A DNA stretch of 21,161 bases from JBKQWK01 sp052139595 (GTDB lineage Bacteria; Actinomycetota; Thermoleophilia; UBA2241). The position numbers and the translations under genes were made by a program. A model generated the notes under the pieces. The model saw only the letters and a program-made list of their open reading frames with translations, was not told where the DNA came from and searched no databases. The stretch covers positions 1-21,161 of the forward strand of contig JBKQWK010000084.1 in the NCBI GenBank assembly GCA_052139595.1, written 5' to 3'. Below, piece by piece: positions 15,127-21,161 of this stretch. The first letter of the stretch is position 1, and each line of letters begins with the position of its first letter.

Positions 15127-16487
15127 GCTGGCTCCTCCCCCTGGTCTGAGCGACTGACAGGCGGCAAGCCGGGCCGCAACGGCCGCTGCAAACGCAGCAC
15201 ATCGGCCCAGGTCTCGCGCTCGATGATCACGTGCGCCTCACCATCCGCGACCATGATGACTGCCGGTCGCGGCTGACCGTTATAGTTGTTGGCCATCGCG
15301 TAGCCATAGGCTCCCGTTGCCGGCGTGACCAGAATGTCTTCCGGCTCGGGAGGCGCCACCATGACATCGCGCACAAGCACGTCCCCGGATTCGCAGTGCT
15401 TGCCTGCCACGGTAACTTCGACACTGGCCGGCGTCTCGGCCTTGTTGGCGATCATGACCTCATACTTGGAGTCATAGAGCATGGGGCGCAGGTTGTCGCT
15501 CATGCCGCCATCGACAGCCACATAGGTGCGCACGGCGGGAATCGTCTTCACCGTGCCGACACGATACGCGGTTACGGCGGCGGTGCCAGCAATCGAACGA
15601 CCCGGTTCAACGAGCACCTTGGGCATCGCGACGCCCTGACGATGGACCTCCGCGCGCAACGTTTCTACTGCTGCGTGGGCAAAAGCTGTGATCGAAGAAG
15701 GCTTGTCGGCGGCGGTGTAGCGGATGCCAAGACCGCCACCCATATTGAAGAGGCAGCAGAGAAAACCGAGTTCGCGCTGCCAGCGCGCCACGGCGCGCAC
15801 GAGCACCTCGACTTCGCGGCGGTACGACGCGAGGTCGAAGATCTGCGAGCCGATGTGCGCGTGAATGCCGACCAGACTCAGGTGCTCGGCTAGCATGATG
15901 GCGCGCACCGCTTCATCGGCGAGGCCGTCGCCCAGACCAAAACCAAACTTGCTGTCGGTCTGGCCGGTCTGCACAGAACTGTGCGTGGCCGGCTTCACAC
16001 CCGGCGTGAGGCGCACGAGAACCGGCTGCACCAGACCACGACCGCCAGCAGCAATATTGAGCGTCTCGATCTCTTGCAGCGAGTCGACAACGAAGAAGCC
16101 AATCCCCGCTTGCAAACCAAGCTCAATTTCGGCCACTGTCTTGTTGTTACCGTGAAAGTAAATGTGCTGCGGCGGAAAACTGGCAGCGAGGGCGGCTGAA
16201 AGTTCGCCGCCGCCGGCGACGTCCAGCGAGAGGCCTTCTTCAGCAACCAGTTCGCACATCGCCCGACAACAGAAGGCCTTGCCGGCGTAGATGACTTCGA
16301 AGAGATCGGTCTCGGCGGCGAAAGCAGCAACATAGGCACGACACTGGTCACGCAAGGTCTGTTCATCGTAGATGAAGAGCGGCGTGCCATACGTATCGGC
16401 CAGCTCGACGACGTCACAACCGCCGATCGCCAGATGGCCGCTGCTCGTATGGGTACTGGTATGGGGGTAAATGAGCGTGTGCGTCAC
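15123..16487 (-). CDS. lysA: Diaminopimelate decarboxylase
   Basis: LysA removes CO2 from meso-diaminopimelate to give lysine, the last step of lysine synthesis. The 454-residue protein starts VTHTLIYPHT and soon reaches the family block GHLAIGGCDVVELADTYGTP (17-36). The PLP lysine is K70 in YAGKAF. HAHIGSQ, the glycine loop NMGGGLGIRY, EPGRSIAG, the catalytic cysteine in CESGDVL, and GAYGYAMANNYNGQPRP follow in the usual order. The frame is open for 45 more codons upstream, but that part is not LysA-like and would cover the intergenic hairpin. I chose GTG 16487. It has no good SD, but a TAGTAT -10 box lies at the distance expected for a leaderless transcript. It is the first gene of the amino-acid unit. 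Confidence 0.96.
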   Translation of the reverse strand: MTHTLIYPHTSTHTSSGHLAIGGCDVVELADTYGTPLFIYDEQTLRDQCRAYVAAFAAETDLFEVIYAGKAFCCRAMCELVAEEGLSLDVAGGGELSAALAASFPPQHIYFHGNNKTVAEIELGLQAGIGFFVVDSLQEIETLNIAAGGRGLVQPVLVRLTPGVKPATHSSVQTGQTDSKFGFGLGDGLADEAVRAIMLAEHLSLVGIHAHIGSQIFDLASYRREVEVLVRAVARWQRELGFLCCLFNMGGGLGIRYTAADKPSSITAFAHAAVETLRAEVHRQGVAMPKVLVEPGRSIAGTAAVTAYRVGTVKTIPAVRTYVAVDGGMSDNLRPMLYDSKYEVMIANKAETPASVEVTVAGKHCESGDVLVRDVMVAPPEPEDILVTPATGAYGYAMANNYNGQPRPAVIMVADGEAHVIIERETWADVLRLQRPLRPGLPPVSRSDQGEEPA

Positions 16488-16494
16488 GACAGCG

Positions 16495-16500
16495 ATACTA
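16495..16500 (-). promoter_or_regulatory. Candidate -10 box of a leaderless lysA promoter
   Basis: On the minus strand TAGTAT (16500-16495) fits TANNNT. It is followed after seven bases by the GTG of lysA, so transcription would begin at or next to the start codon. No convincing -35 box is visible. Leaderless messages are common in Actinobacteria. Confidence 0.45.
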
Positions 16501-16571
16501 CCATCCCGACTCGGCCGCAGGTAACCCCCCAGGCCGGGCACGCTTGGCCGCACTGGTGCTGCGTGCTCCCG

Positions 16572-16597
16572 CGCCGGCACGTCAGCACGTGCCGGCG
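16572..16597 (-). terminator. Strong hairpin after the phosphofructokinase gene (terminator without U-tract)
   Basis: CGCCGGCACGT (16572-16582) and ACGTGCCGGCG (16587-16597) are perfect 11-base reverse complements with a four-base loop. The hairpin begins 48 bases after the pfp stop and ends 84 bases before lysA. On the minus strand it is followed by GGGAGCACGC, not by U. Hairpins without U-tracts are frequent at actinobacterial gene ends; it could also act as a Rho-linked or mRNA-stabilising structure. Confidence 0.6.
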
Positions 16598-16645
16598 TGA
16601 CCGCCAGCGCCAGCACTCCCAAGAACGATTCCGTCCGGATCTTCT

Positions 16646-17842
16646 CTAGGCGGCGCCGACGACGAAGACCGGCTGCAGCTCGAAGGCGTCGTACTTGGGC
16701 CGCAGGCGTTCGGTGTCGTAGTACTTGGCCACATCGACCACCTTCTTGTAAGCAATCACGGTGTCGAGCGGCACCGAGTCGTAGCGGCCGCTGCGCAGGG
16801 CCACCATGCGGCCGGAGTCGCCGCGCAAGATCAAGTCAATGGCGAGATTGCCGAAGACCAGCGGCACGATAGAATCGAGCGAATCGGGATCACCGCTACG
16901 CACCATGTAACCGAGGTCCATGGCGATCATCTCGACCGGGCGACCGTGATTATATGCGGGCGACAGCTCCTTGATGAGCGCCGCCACGCGAGCCCCGATG
17001 CCGCCCAGCTTGGCGTGGCCGAACATATCCTTATCGCTGCCTGCAAAGACCATGTCGCCGCCTTCGAGCATCGCCCCTTCACTGATAAGCACGCTGGCAT
17101 AGCGCTGGGAATTGTTGTTACGGTCGGCGAGCAGGATCTCGGCGAGCTGATCCGGATTCGGCTTGTATTCGGGGATCACGCAGCGGTTGGCGGCACCAGC
17201 CAGGGTCGGCAGCAGGGTCGTGAAGCCAGCGTAGCGGCCAAAGACTTCAATGACCATGATGCGCTCGTGCGACGCCGCCGACGTGCGCAGCTGGTTGGCG
17301 ATGTTGATCACGCGCGAGACGCAGGTGCTGAAGCCGATGCAGTAGTCCGTGCCGGGCACGTCATTGTCCATCGTCTTGGGCACGGCGATGACGTTCGCAC
17401 CGGCCTTCTCCAGCTCGACACCGTAGCTGAGCGTGTCGTCGCCGCCAATCGGGATCAGATAGTCGACGCCGAGGAACTCGAGGTTGGCGAGCACCTCGCT
17501 GGTGAGGTCATTCTTGGCGGCCGCATACGTTTCGCTGAGATGCGCCGGCACGTCTTTGGCCGGCACCGCGCTTGGGCGCGTACGTGACGAGTGCAGCAGA
17601 GTGCCACCGGTGCGGCCGGCGGCCTCGACCAACTCCTTGGTGAGCGGCATGAACGCTTGACTATTGTCGGCGTCTTTGTCGCGCACGACGTCAATGAGGC
17701 CATGCCAGCCGCGGCGAAAACCGATCACATCGAAGCCTTCGCGCAAAGCTCGGTAGGTGATGGCGCGAATCGCTGGATTCAGACCCGGTACATCACCACC
17801 GCCGGTCAGGATGCCGATGGTTCCTCTCTTGCCTTTGGCCAT
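16646..17842 (-). CDS. pfp: 6-phosphofructokinase, pyrophosphate-dependent type by active-site residues
   Basis: The enzyme phosphorylates fructose 6-phosphate to fructose 1,6-bisphosphate. The 398-residue protein shows ILTGGGDVPGLNPAIR (11-26), GGDDT (133-137) and PKTMDND (155-161), then VIEVFGRYAGF. In ATP-dependent enzymes such as E. coli PfkA the corresponding motifs are GGDGS and PGTIDND. Asp at the second position after GGD's first D, together with Lys in PKT, is the recognised combination of PPi-dependent enzymes, which work reversibly in glycolysis and gluconeogenesis. The ATG at 17842 (MAKGKRG) has a strong GAGGAGGG SD eight bases upstream; the 24 open codons before it overlap cobO. 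The gene follows cobO by 31 bases and is the last of its transcript, before the hairpin at 16572-16597. Phosphoryl donor is inferred from these residues only. Confidence 0.9.
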   Translation of the reverse strand: MAKGKRGTIGILTGGGDVPGLNPAIRAITYRALREGFDVIGFRRGWHGLIDVVRDKDADNSQAFMPLTKELVEAAGRTGGTLLHSSRTRPSAVPAKDVPAHLSETYAAAKNDLTSEVLANLEFLGVDYLIPIGGDDTLSYGVELEKAGANVIAVPKTMDNDVPGTDYCIGFSTCVSRVINIANQLRTSAASHERIMVIEVFGRYAGFTTLLPTLAGAANRCVIPEYKPNPDQLAEILLADRNNNSQRYASVLISEGAMLEGGDMVFAGSDKDMFGHAKLGGIGARVAALIKELSPAYNHGRPVEMIAMDLGYMVRSGDPDSLDSIVPLVFGNLAIDLILRGDSGRMVALRSGRYDSVPLDTVIAYKKVVDVAKYYDTERLRPKYDAFELQPVFVVGAA

Positions 17843-17873
17843 AATCGTGCCCTCCTCTTGCTCCCCAGGCGGC

Positions 17874-18425
17874 TTAGAACTCGATGCCCTCGCGCGCCTC
17901 GACGCCGGCGTCAAAGTAGTGCTTGAGCGGACGCATCTCGGTCACCAGGTCGGCTGCCGCCACGAGTTCAGCCGGCGCACCGCGCCCAGTCAGGACAAGT
18001 TCAGTGTGCGTCGGCCTGGCAGCCATGAGCGCCAGCACGTCGGCCAGCGGAACCAGCTCAAAGAACAGCGCCGTGACAAGTTCGTCGAGCACGACGAGGT
18101 CGTAGTCACCGCTCAGGACCAGCTCGCGGGCGCGGGCGAAACCGCGCCCCGCTGCCTGCACGTCAGCTGCCGATACCTTGCCTTTGAACACCCAGTGGTC
18201 GAGCCCCGCCTGAACAACTTCGACGCCCAGACGTTTCGTGGTGATAATCTCGCCCCACGTTGGATCAGCCTTCATGAATTGAATGACGACCACCCGCAGG
18301 TCGCGGCCCAGCGCGCGCACCATCAGACCAAGCGCCGCCGTTGTCTTGCCTTTGCCATCGCCGGTGTAGACCTGCACGTAGCCTCGGCGGTCGACGCTGC
18401 CACTCACCTTGGGATCGTCGCTCAC
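17874..18425 (-). CDS. cobO: Cob(I)alamin adenosyltransferase, CobO/BtuR type
   Basis: The enzyme attaches the 5'-deoxyadenosyl group of ATP to reduced cobalt corrinoids, making adenosylcobalamin or its precursors. The 183-residue protein has the reversed-type P-loop GDGKGKTT at 22-29 after the YVQVYT strand. VVVIQFMKADPTWGE follows, then DLVVLDELVTAL, the ELVLTGRGAP block and the C-terminal HYFDAGVEAREGIEF; all are CobO hallmarks. The start is GTG 18425 with GGGAGG four bases upstream, 43 bases after hbd. The 33 open codons before it overlap hbd and do not resemble CobO. Being between an acyl-CoA enzyme and a sugar kinase, with no other cobalamin gene here, suggests salvage or supply of the coenzyme for a B12-dependent mutase encoded elsewhere. 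Confidence 0.95.
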   Translation of the reverse strand: MSDDPKVSGSVDRRGYVQVYTGDGKGKTTAALGLMVRALGRDLRVVVIQFMKADPTWGEIITTKRLGVEVVQAGLDHWVFKGKVSAADVQAAGRGFARARELVLSGDYDLVVLDELVTALFFELVPLADVLALMAARPTHTELVLTGRGAPAELVAAADLVTEMRPLKHYFDAGVEAREGIEF

Positions 18426-18468
18426 GAATCCTCCCTCACGTTGCCGACTCGACCGGCGGTCACTCGGC

Positions 18469-19320
18469 TCATCTATAGGTGTAAAAGCCGGCGCCAGACT
18501 TGCGGCCGAGTTTGCCGGTGGCAATCAGATCGGTGAGCACGGCAGCCGGTTCATACTTGGCATCGTGCAGCTCCTGCGCCAGCGTCTCGAGAATCGCCTT
18601 AGTGGTGTCGAGGCCGACGAGATCGGCCAGCGCCAGCGGCCCCATGGGAAAGTTTGCCCCCAGCTTCAAACCCGTATCGATATCTTCGACGCTGGCCACA
18701 CCCTCAGCAAAGACGAGAGCAGCCTCGTTGATCATCGGGAAGAGAATGCGGTTGACGACGAAGCCGGGCGAATCGGTCACCGAGATTGGTGTCTTGCCCA
18801 CCGCTACGGCAAAGTCGCGCGCGACCGCCGCCGCGCTGGCACTGGTCTGCTTGCCGAGAACCACCTCGACGAGCGCCATGACCGGCACCGGATTGAAGAA
18901 GTGAATGCCGACGAAACGGCCGGGATTGGTCACAAAAGCGGCGAGCTTGGTCACCGAGAGGCTCGACGTATTGGAGGCGATGATCGTCTCGGTGGGCAAC
19001 GCCGCCGCCGCGCGGGCGAAGAGTTCGCGCTTGATATCGAGCACCTCCGGAGCCGCCTCGATGAAGAGATCGGCATCGCGGCAGACGGCGATGTCGGTGC
19101 CGGTGCTGATGCGCGCCAGAGCGGCATCGCGGTCGGCCGTCGCCATTCTGCCTTTCTCGACCAGACGGTCAAAGCCCTTTTCGATGCTGCTCATGCCTTT
19201 TGCCAAAAACTCGTCGGCGATGTCGACCATGGTTACGTCGATGCCCGCCTGGGCAGCCACCTGGACAATGCCGGCCCCCATCTGCCCGGCACCGGCCACC
19301 AACAGTTTCTGCACGCTCAC
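18469..19320 (-). CDS. hbd: 3-hydroxybutyryl-CoA dehydrogenase
   Basis: The enzyme interconverts acetoacetyl-CoA and 3-hydroxybutyryl-CoA with NAD(P)(H), in butyrate-type fermentation, fatty-acid turnover or polyhydroxyalkanoate-related flux. The 283-residue protein, the classic short-form length, has the dinucleotide loop GAGQMG at 10-15. ASNTSSLSVT is at 115-124, catalytic H140 lies in GIHFFNP, and SPGFVVNRI is at 184-192. The C-terminal part has GANFPMGPLALADLVGLD and ends GFYTYR. The start is GTG 19320, with GGAGGG five bases upstream; 16 further open codons lie upstream without family similarity. It is the first gene of the hbd-cobO-pfp unit, behind a candidate promoter with a palindrome. 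No thiolase or crotonase is in the window, so the pathway direction stays open. Confidence 0.95.
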   Translation of the reverse strand: MSVQKLLVAGAGQMGAGIVQVAAQAGIDVTMVDIADEFLAKGMSSIEKGFDRLVEKGRMATADRDAALARISTGTDIAVCRDADLFIEAAPEVLDIKRELFARAAAALPTETIIASNTSSLSVTKLAAFVTNPGRFVGIHFFNPVPVMALVEVVLGKQTSASAAAVARDFAVAVGKTPISVTDSPGFVVNRILFPMINEAALVFAEGVASVEDIDTGLKLGANFPMGPLALADLVGLDTTKAILETLAQELHDAKYEPAAVLTDLIATGKLGRKSGAGFYTYR

Positions 19321-19407
19321 GAAGACCCTCCTTCGACTGCTCCTCAACCTCGCCCGTCGCACATTCACCGGCAGCGAGAACGACTCCCGATTGTGCGTGA
19401 CGACGAC

Positions 19408-19449
19408 GCCTGATGATGTAGCCGAATGCTACTATAGGTAGCATCAGGC
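19408..19449 (-). promoter_or_regulatory. Candidate hbd promoter overlapped by a palindromic operator
   Basis: ATGCTAC (19426-19432) and GTAGCAT (19438-19444) form a perfect 7-base inverted repeat around TATAG. The minus-strand -10 box TATAGT (19436-19431, five of six to TATAAT) lies inside it. An outer perfect repeat pairs GCCTGATG (19408-19415) with CATCAGGC (19442-19449). GTAGC/GCTAC half-sites recur at 19418, 19428 and 19438, exactly ten bases apart. This geometry looks like a repressor site (for example TetR or GntR type) that would block the promoter; the leader to hbd would be about 100 bases. No good -35 box is visible. Confidence 0.5.
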
Positions 19450-19502
19450 AGCACAAACCGCCCGGCGACGACTGCCTGTGAAAGCCGAGCAGCCGGCGCG
19501 AA

Positions 19503-19967
19503 TCAGCTGTCTGCTGCCGCTCCACTGCCGGTTGAGCCCGCAGCCTCACCGGCAACCGGACGCTCGCCTGCCACCCGCGCATAGCTCAACTGCATCTCGG
19601 CCAAGGTCGAACGAAAGCTCGCGATTTCGCTCTCGCCCTGCTCGTGCGCCAAAACGTCGACCATAGCTCGCAGCAGGTCGATGGCCAGACGCGCGTCGGC
19701 GAGGTCGCGCAGCTCGCGCGTCTCACCGGTCAGGCCCAGCTTCTGATACCCCAGCGTCACCAAGCTGATCATGACGTCGTCGGCAACGTCAGCAACCCGT
19801 AGCCGCTTCAGCTGGTCGCGCAAAAGCGCGTCGCGCTCGGCATCTGTCGATGCACGATCGCCGGCGGCGGCCTCGCCCGGCCCCGTCGTCGCCCTGCTCT
19901 CGTGGCTCGAGGCGTTCGCCTCGGCCGGCGGCTGATTGTCAGGAATCTGGTCATTCGCACTGCTCAT
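19503..19967 (-). CDS. Small acidic protein, DUF1844-like
   Basis: I recognise this 154-residue protein only tentatively. Its first 45 residues are Ala/Pro/Gly/Ser-rich and probably disordered. Residues 48-135 are mostly helical, with DVMISLVTLGYQKLGL, then LADARLAIDLLRAMVDVLAHEQ and a final helix FRSTLAEMQLSYARV. This is the pattern of DUF1844: a helix around a LG motif, then an ARxxIDLL helix and a closing LRxxY-like helix. The family is common in Actinobacteria and has no known activity that I can name. The ATG at 19967 overlaps the stop of the upstream ligase gene by four bases (ATGA) and has a run GGAGGAGGAG as SD, so translation is coupled. The C-terminal 20 residues are Gly/Ala/Ser-rich. 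No downstream gene is coupled to it; 182 bases follow before hbd. Confidence 0.75.
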   Translation of the reverse strand: MSSANDQIPDNQPPAEANASSHESRATTGPGEAAAGDRASTDAERDALLRDQLKRLRVADVADDVMISLVTLGYQKLGLTGETRELRDLADARLAIDLLRAMVDVLAHEQGESEIASFRSTLAEMQLSYARVAGERPVAGEAAGSTGSGAAADS

Positions 19968-21157
19968 GCTGATCGCTCCTCCTCCCCCGCGCGCGCAGCC
20001 GCCAGTGAACTGGCCCTGGCGCGAGATACTGTCTCGGCAAAGACAGCCTCAATACTCTGCCCCTCGAGATGGGCCGCTGCTTGTCGTTGAGCGCCGTTGC
20101 CTTCGTGAAGCAGACGTTCCACGTCAGCAAAGTTGGCCGCCAGCCCCAAACGCTCAGCCGCCGGCGACGCGATCTCAAGGAGTTCTCGGATGGCGTCACC
20201 GGCCGCAACTTCCCGGCCCGCAGCAAAATCAACCAGCTGGCCGTCGAGGCCGTAGCGGATCGCCCGCCAGAAATTCTCTTCGACATAGCGTGTCGGCAGC
20301 ACCGGCATCGGCCGACCTTCGTCGTACCATGTTGCCAGAGTGGCAACCAGGCCGGCGGCGAGGCCGGCAATCGCCAGAGCCTGCCAGGGCTCCGTCTGCA
20401 CATCGCAGCAACGTACTTCAACGGTGCCCCACTTGTGATGCGGGCGCACCGCCCACCAGATCTGCGTGAACTCCTGAATACAATTGGTCGTCGCCAGCAT
20501 CTCGTAGTAACGGCGGTGCTCCGCCCACGTGCCGAACACATCGGGGATGCCGCAACGGGGGAACATGCGCACGAACGTCTGCGTGCGCGCCGAGTGGAGC
20601 TGCGTCCAGACGCCTTCAATGAAGGGCGAATTCGCCGAGAGGGCGAGCAAATGCGGCAACCAGCCGCGCAGCGCGTCGCAGACGGCAACAGCGCGATCGG
20701 CACCGCGCACGCCGACGTGCACATGGCCACTCCAGGTGTTGTTGCGCCAGGCTACGTACTTGAGGCGATCTTCGACCGCACGATAGTGCGGCGTATCAAT
20801 GATGAACTGGTCGCGCCAGCTCGAGAACGGATGCGTGGCCGTAAGTCCCAGCGCCACCCCATGAGCCTCCGCCAAGTCGTACAGAGCTGCCCGCCGGTGC
20901 ACCAGCTGACGACCGGCGGTGGCGACATCCAAGCAGCGATCGGTGTGGATCTCGAGTTCGCTCGAGATCAGCTCACCGGCAATGGCCATGGCCAGTTCGC
21001 CGCTGGCCGCGTCGCGCAACTGTTCGAAGCGCGGCGCCAGAGCCAGGGTCGCTGGATCGAGAAGCTGATACTCCTCTTCGAGACCAATGGTGAAATCGAC
21101 CGAGGTGGCAAACCGTGCTTCGACTTCGTCGAAGTACCTATCGAGTGGGGCAGACAT
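19964..21157 (-). CDS. Carboxylate-amine ligase, glutamate-cysteine ligase family 2 (YbdK-like)
   Basis: The 397-residue protein belongs to the GCS2 family of ATP-dependent ligases that join a carboxylate to an amine, of which YbdK has weak gamma-glutamylcysteine activity. Family motifs are GLEEEYQLLD (25-34), the ELISSELEIHT block (62-72), TATHPFSSW (106-114), the metal/ATP-binding HVHVGV (145-150), NSPFIEGV, and VEVRCCDVQ near 250. The length is slightly above the YbdK norm because of an Ala/Arg-rich tail. The ATG at 21157 is four bases from the window end, so its SD cannot be seen, but the N-terminus looks complete. In Actinobacteria relatives serve ergothioneine synthesis (EgtA) or unknown thiol or amide formation; there is no egtB or mshC neighbour here, so the substrate is undecided. 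Confidence 0.9.
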   Translation of the reverse strand: MSAPLDRYFDEVEARFATSVDFTIGLEEEYQLLDPATLALAPRFEQLRDAASGELAMAIAGELISSELEIHTDRCLDVATAGRQLVHRRAALYDLAEAHGVALGLTATHPFSSWRDQFIIDTPHYRAVEDRLKYVAWRNNTWSGHVHVGVRGADRAVAVCDALRGWLPHLLALSANSPFIEGVWTQLHSARTQTFVRMFPRCGIPDVFGTWAEHRRYYEMLATTNCIQEFTQIWWAVRPHHKWGTVEVRCCDVQTEPWQALAIAGLAAGLVATLATWYDEGRPMPVLPTRYVEENFWRAIRYGLDGQLVDFAAGREVAAGDAIRELLEIASPAAERLGLAANFADVERLLHEGNGAQRQAAAHLEGQSIEAVFAETVSRARASSLAAARAGEEERSA

Positions 21158-21161
21158 TGCT

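Noticed and set aside
13834..15276. 480-codon open frame on the plus strand opposite hom
   Set aside because: It mirrors hom in a high-GC codon phase, has a composition rich in His, Arg and Gly without any family motif, and hom is certain on the other strand.
18426..18524. Cobalamin riboswitch in front of cobO
   Set aside because: Only 43 bases separate hbd and cobO, with no room for the known riboswitch fold and no B12-box-like sequence seen.

Overview
This 21,161-base window is a stretch of high-GC bacterial chromosome. All 19 protein genes I can support lie on the minus strand, so the biological order runs from high to low coordinates. I see no tRNA, rRNA, CRISPR array, insertion sequence or phage gene. 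The gene set is most compatible with Actinomycetota, perhaps a deep lineage such as Thermoleophilia or the Coriobacteriia/Geothermincolia side. The reasons are the rho-rpmE-thyX-DUF1385-prfA-prmC order, Rho with a long Ala/Pro then Arg/Gly N-terminus, frequent GTG starts and a DUF1844 protein. The class assignment is inference.

From right to left: (1) 21157-19503, a glutamate-cysteine-ligase-like (YbdK/GCS2) gene overlapping a small DUF1844-type gene by 4 bases. (2) 19320-16646, 3-hydroxybutyryl-CoA dehydrogenase, a CobO-type cob(I)alamin adenosyltransferase and a phosphofructokinase with pyrophosphate-type active-site residues; a palindrome sits on the predicted -10 box in front. A strong hairpin without a U-tract follows. 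(3) 16487-11647, lysA-hom-thrC-apgM, each junction overlapping by 1-11 bases, probably starting from a leaderless promoter. No classical thrB is present; the ApgM-family protein fills that place and may be the homoserine kinase. (4) 11589-6014, a glycogen-debranching-type glycosidase, a calcineurin-like phosphoesterase, a cyclic 2,3-diphosphoglycerate synthetase and a 2-phosphoglycerate kinase. (5) 5703-1, the translation/transcription housekeeping block rho, rpmE, thyX, DUF1385, prfA and a truncated prmC.

The most unusual part is block 4. 2-Phosphoglycerate kinase and cDPG synthetase are the two committed steps from 2-phosphoglycerate to cyclic 2,3-diphosphoglycerate, a solute best known from hyperthermophilic and other methanogenic archaea. 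Here they abut exactly (stop TGA followed directly by ATG). They overlap a phosphoesterase gene that could encode the corresponding hydrolase, and they lie downstream of a polysaccharide-debranching enzyme. I read this as a candidate bacterial cDPG synthesis/turnover module fed from stored glucan through glycolysis. A second notable point is the reversible, PPi-type phosphofructokinase in the same neighbourhood.

Starts were chosen by family alignment from memory, neighbour overlap and visible Shine-Dalgarno (SD) sequences. For thyX, rpmE, rho, apgM, lysA, pfp, cobO and hbd the longest open frame is longer than the gene I report, because it runs back into the upstream gene or leader.
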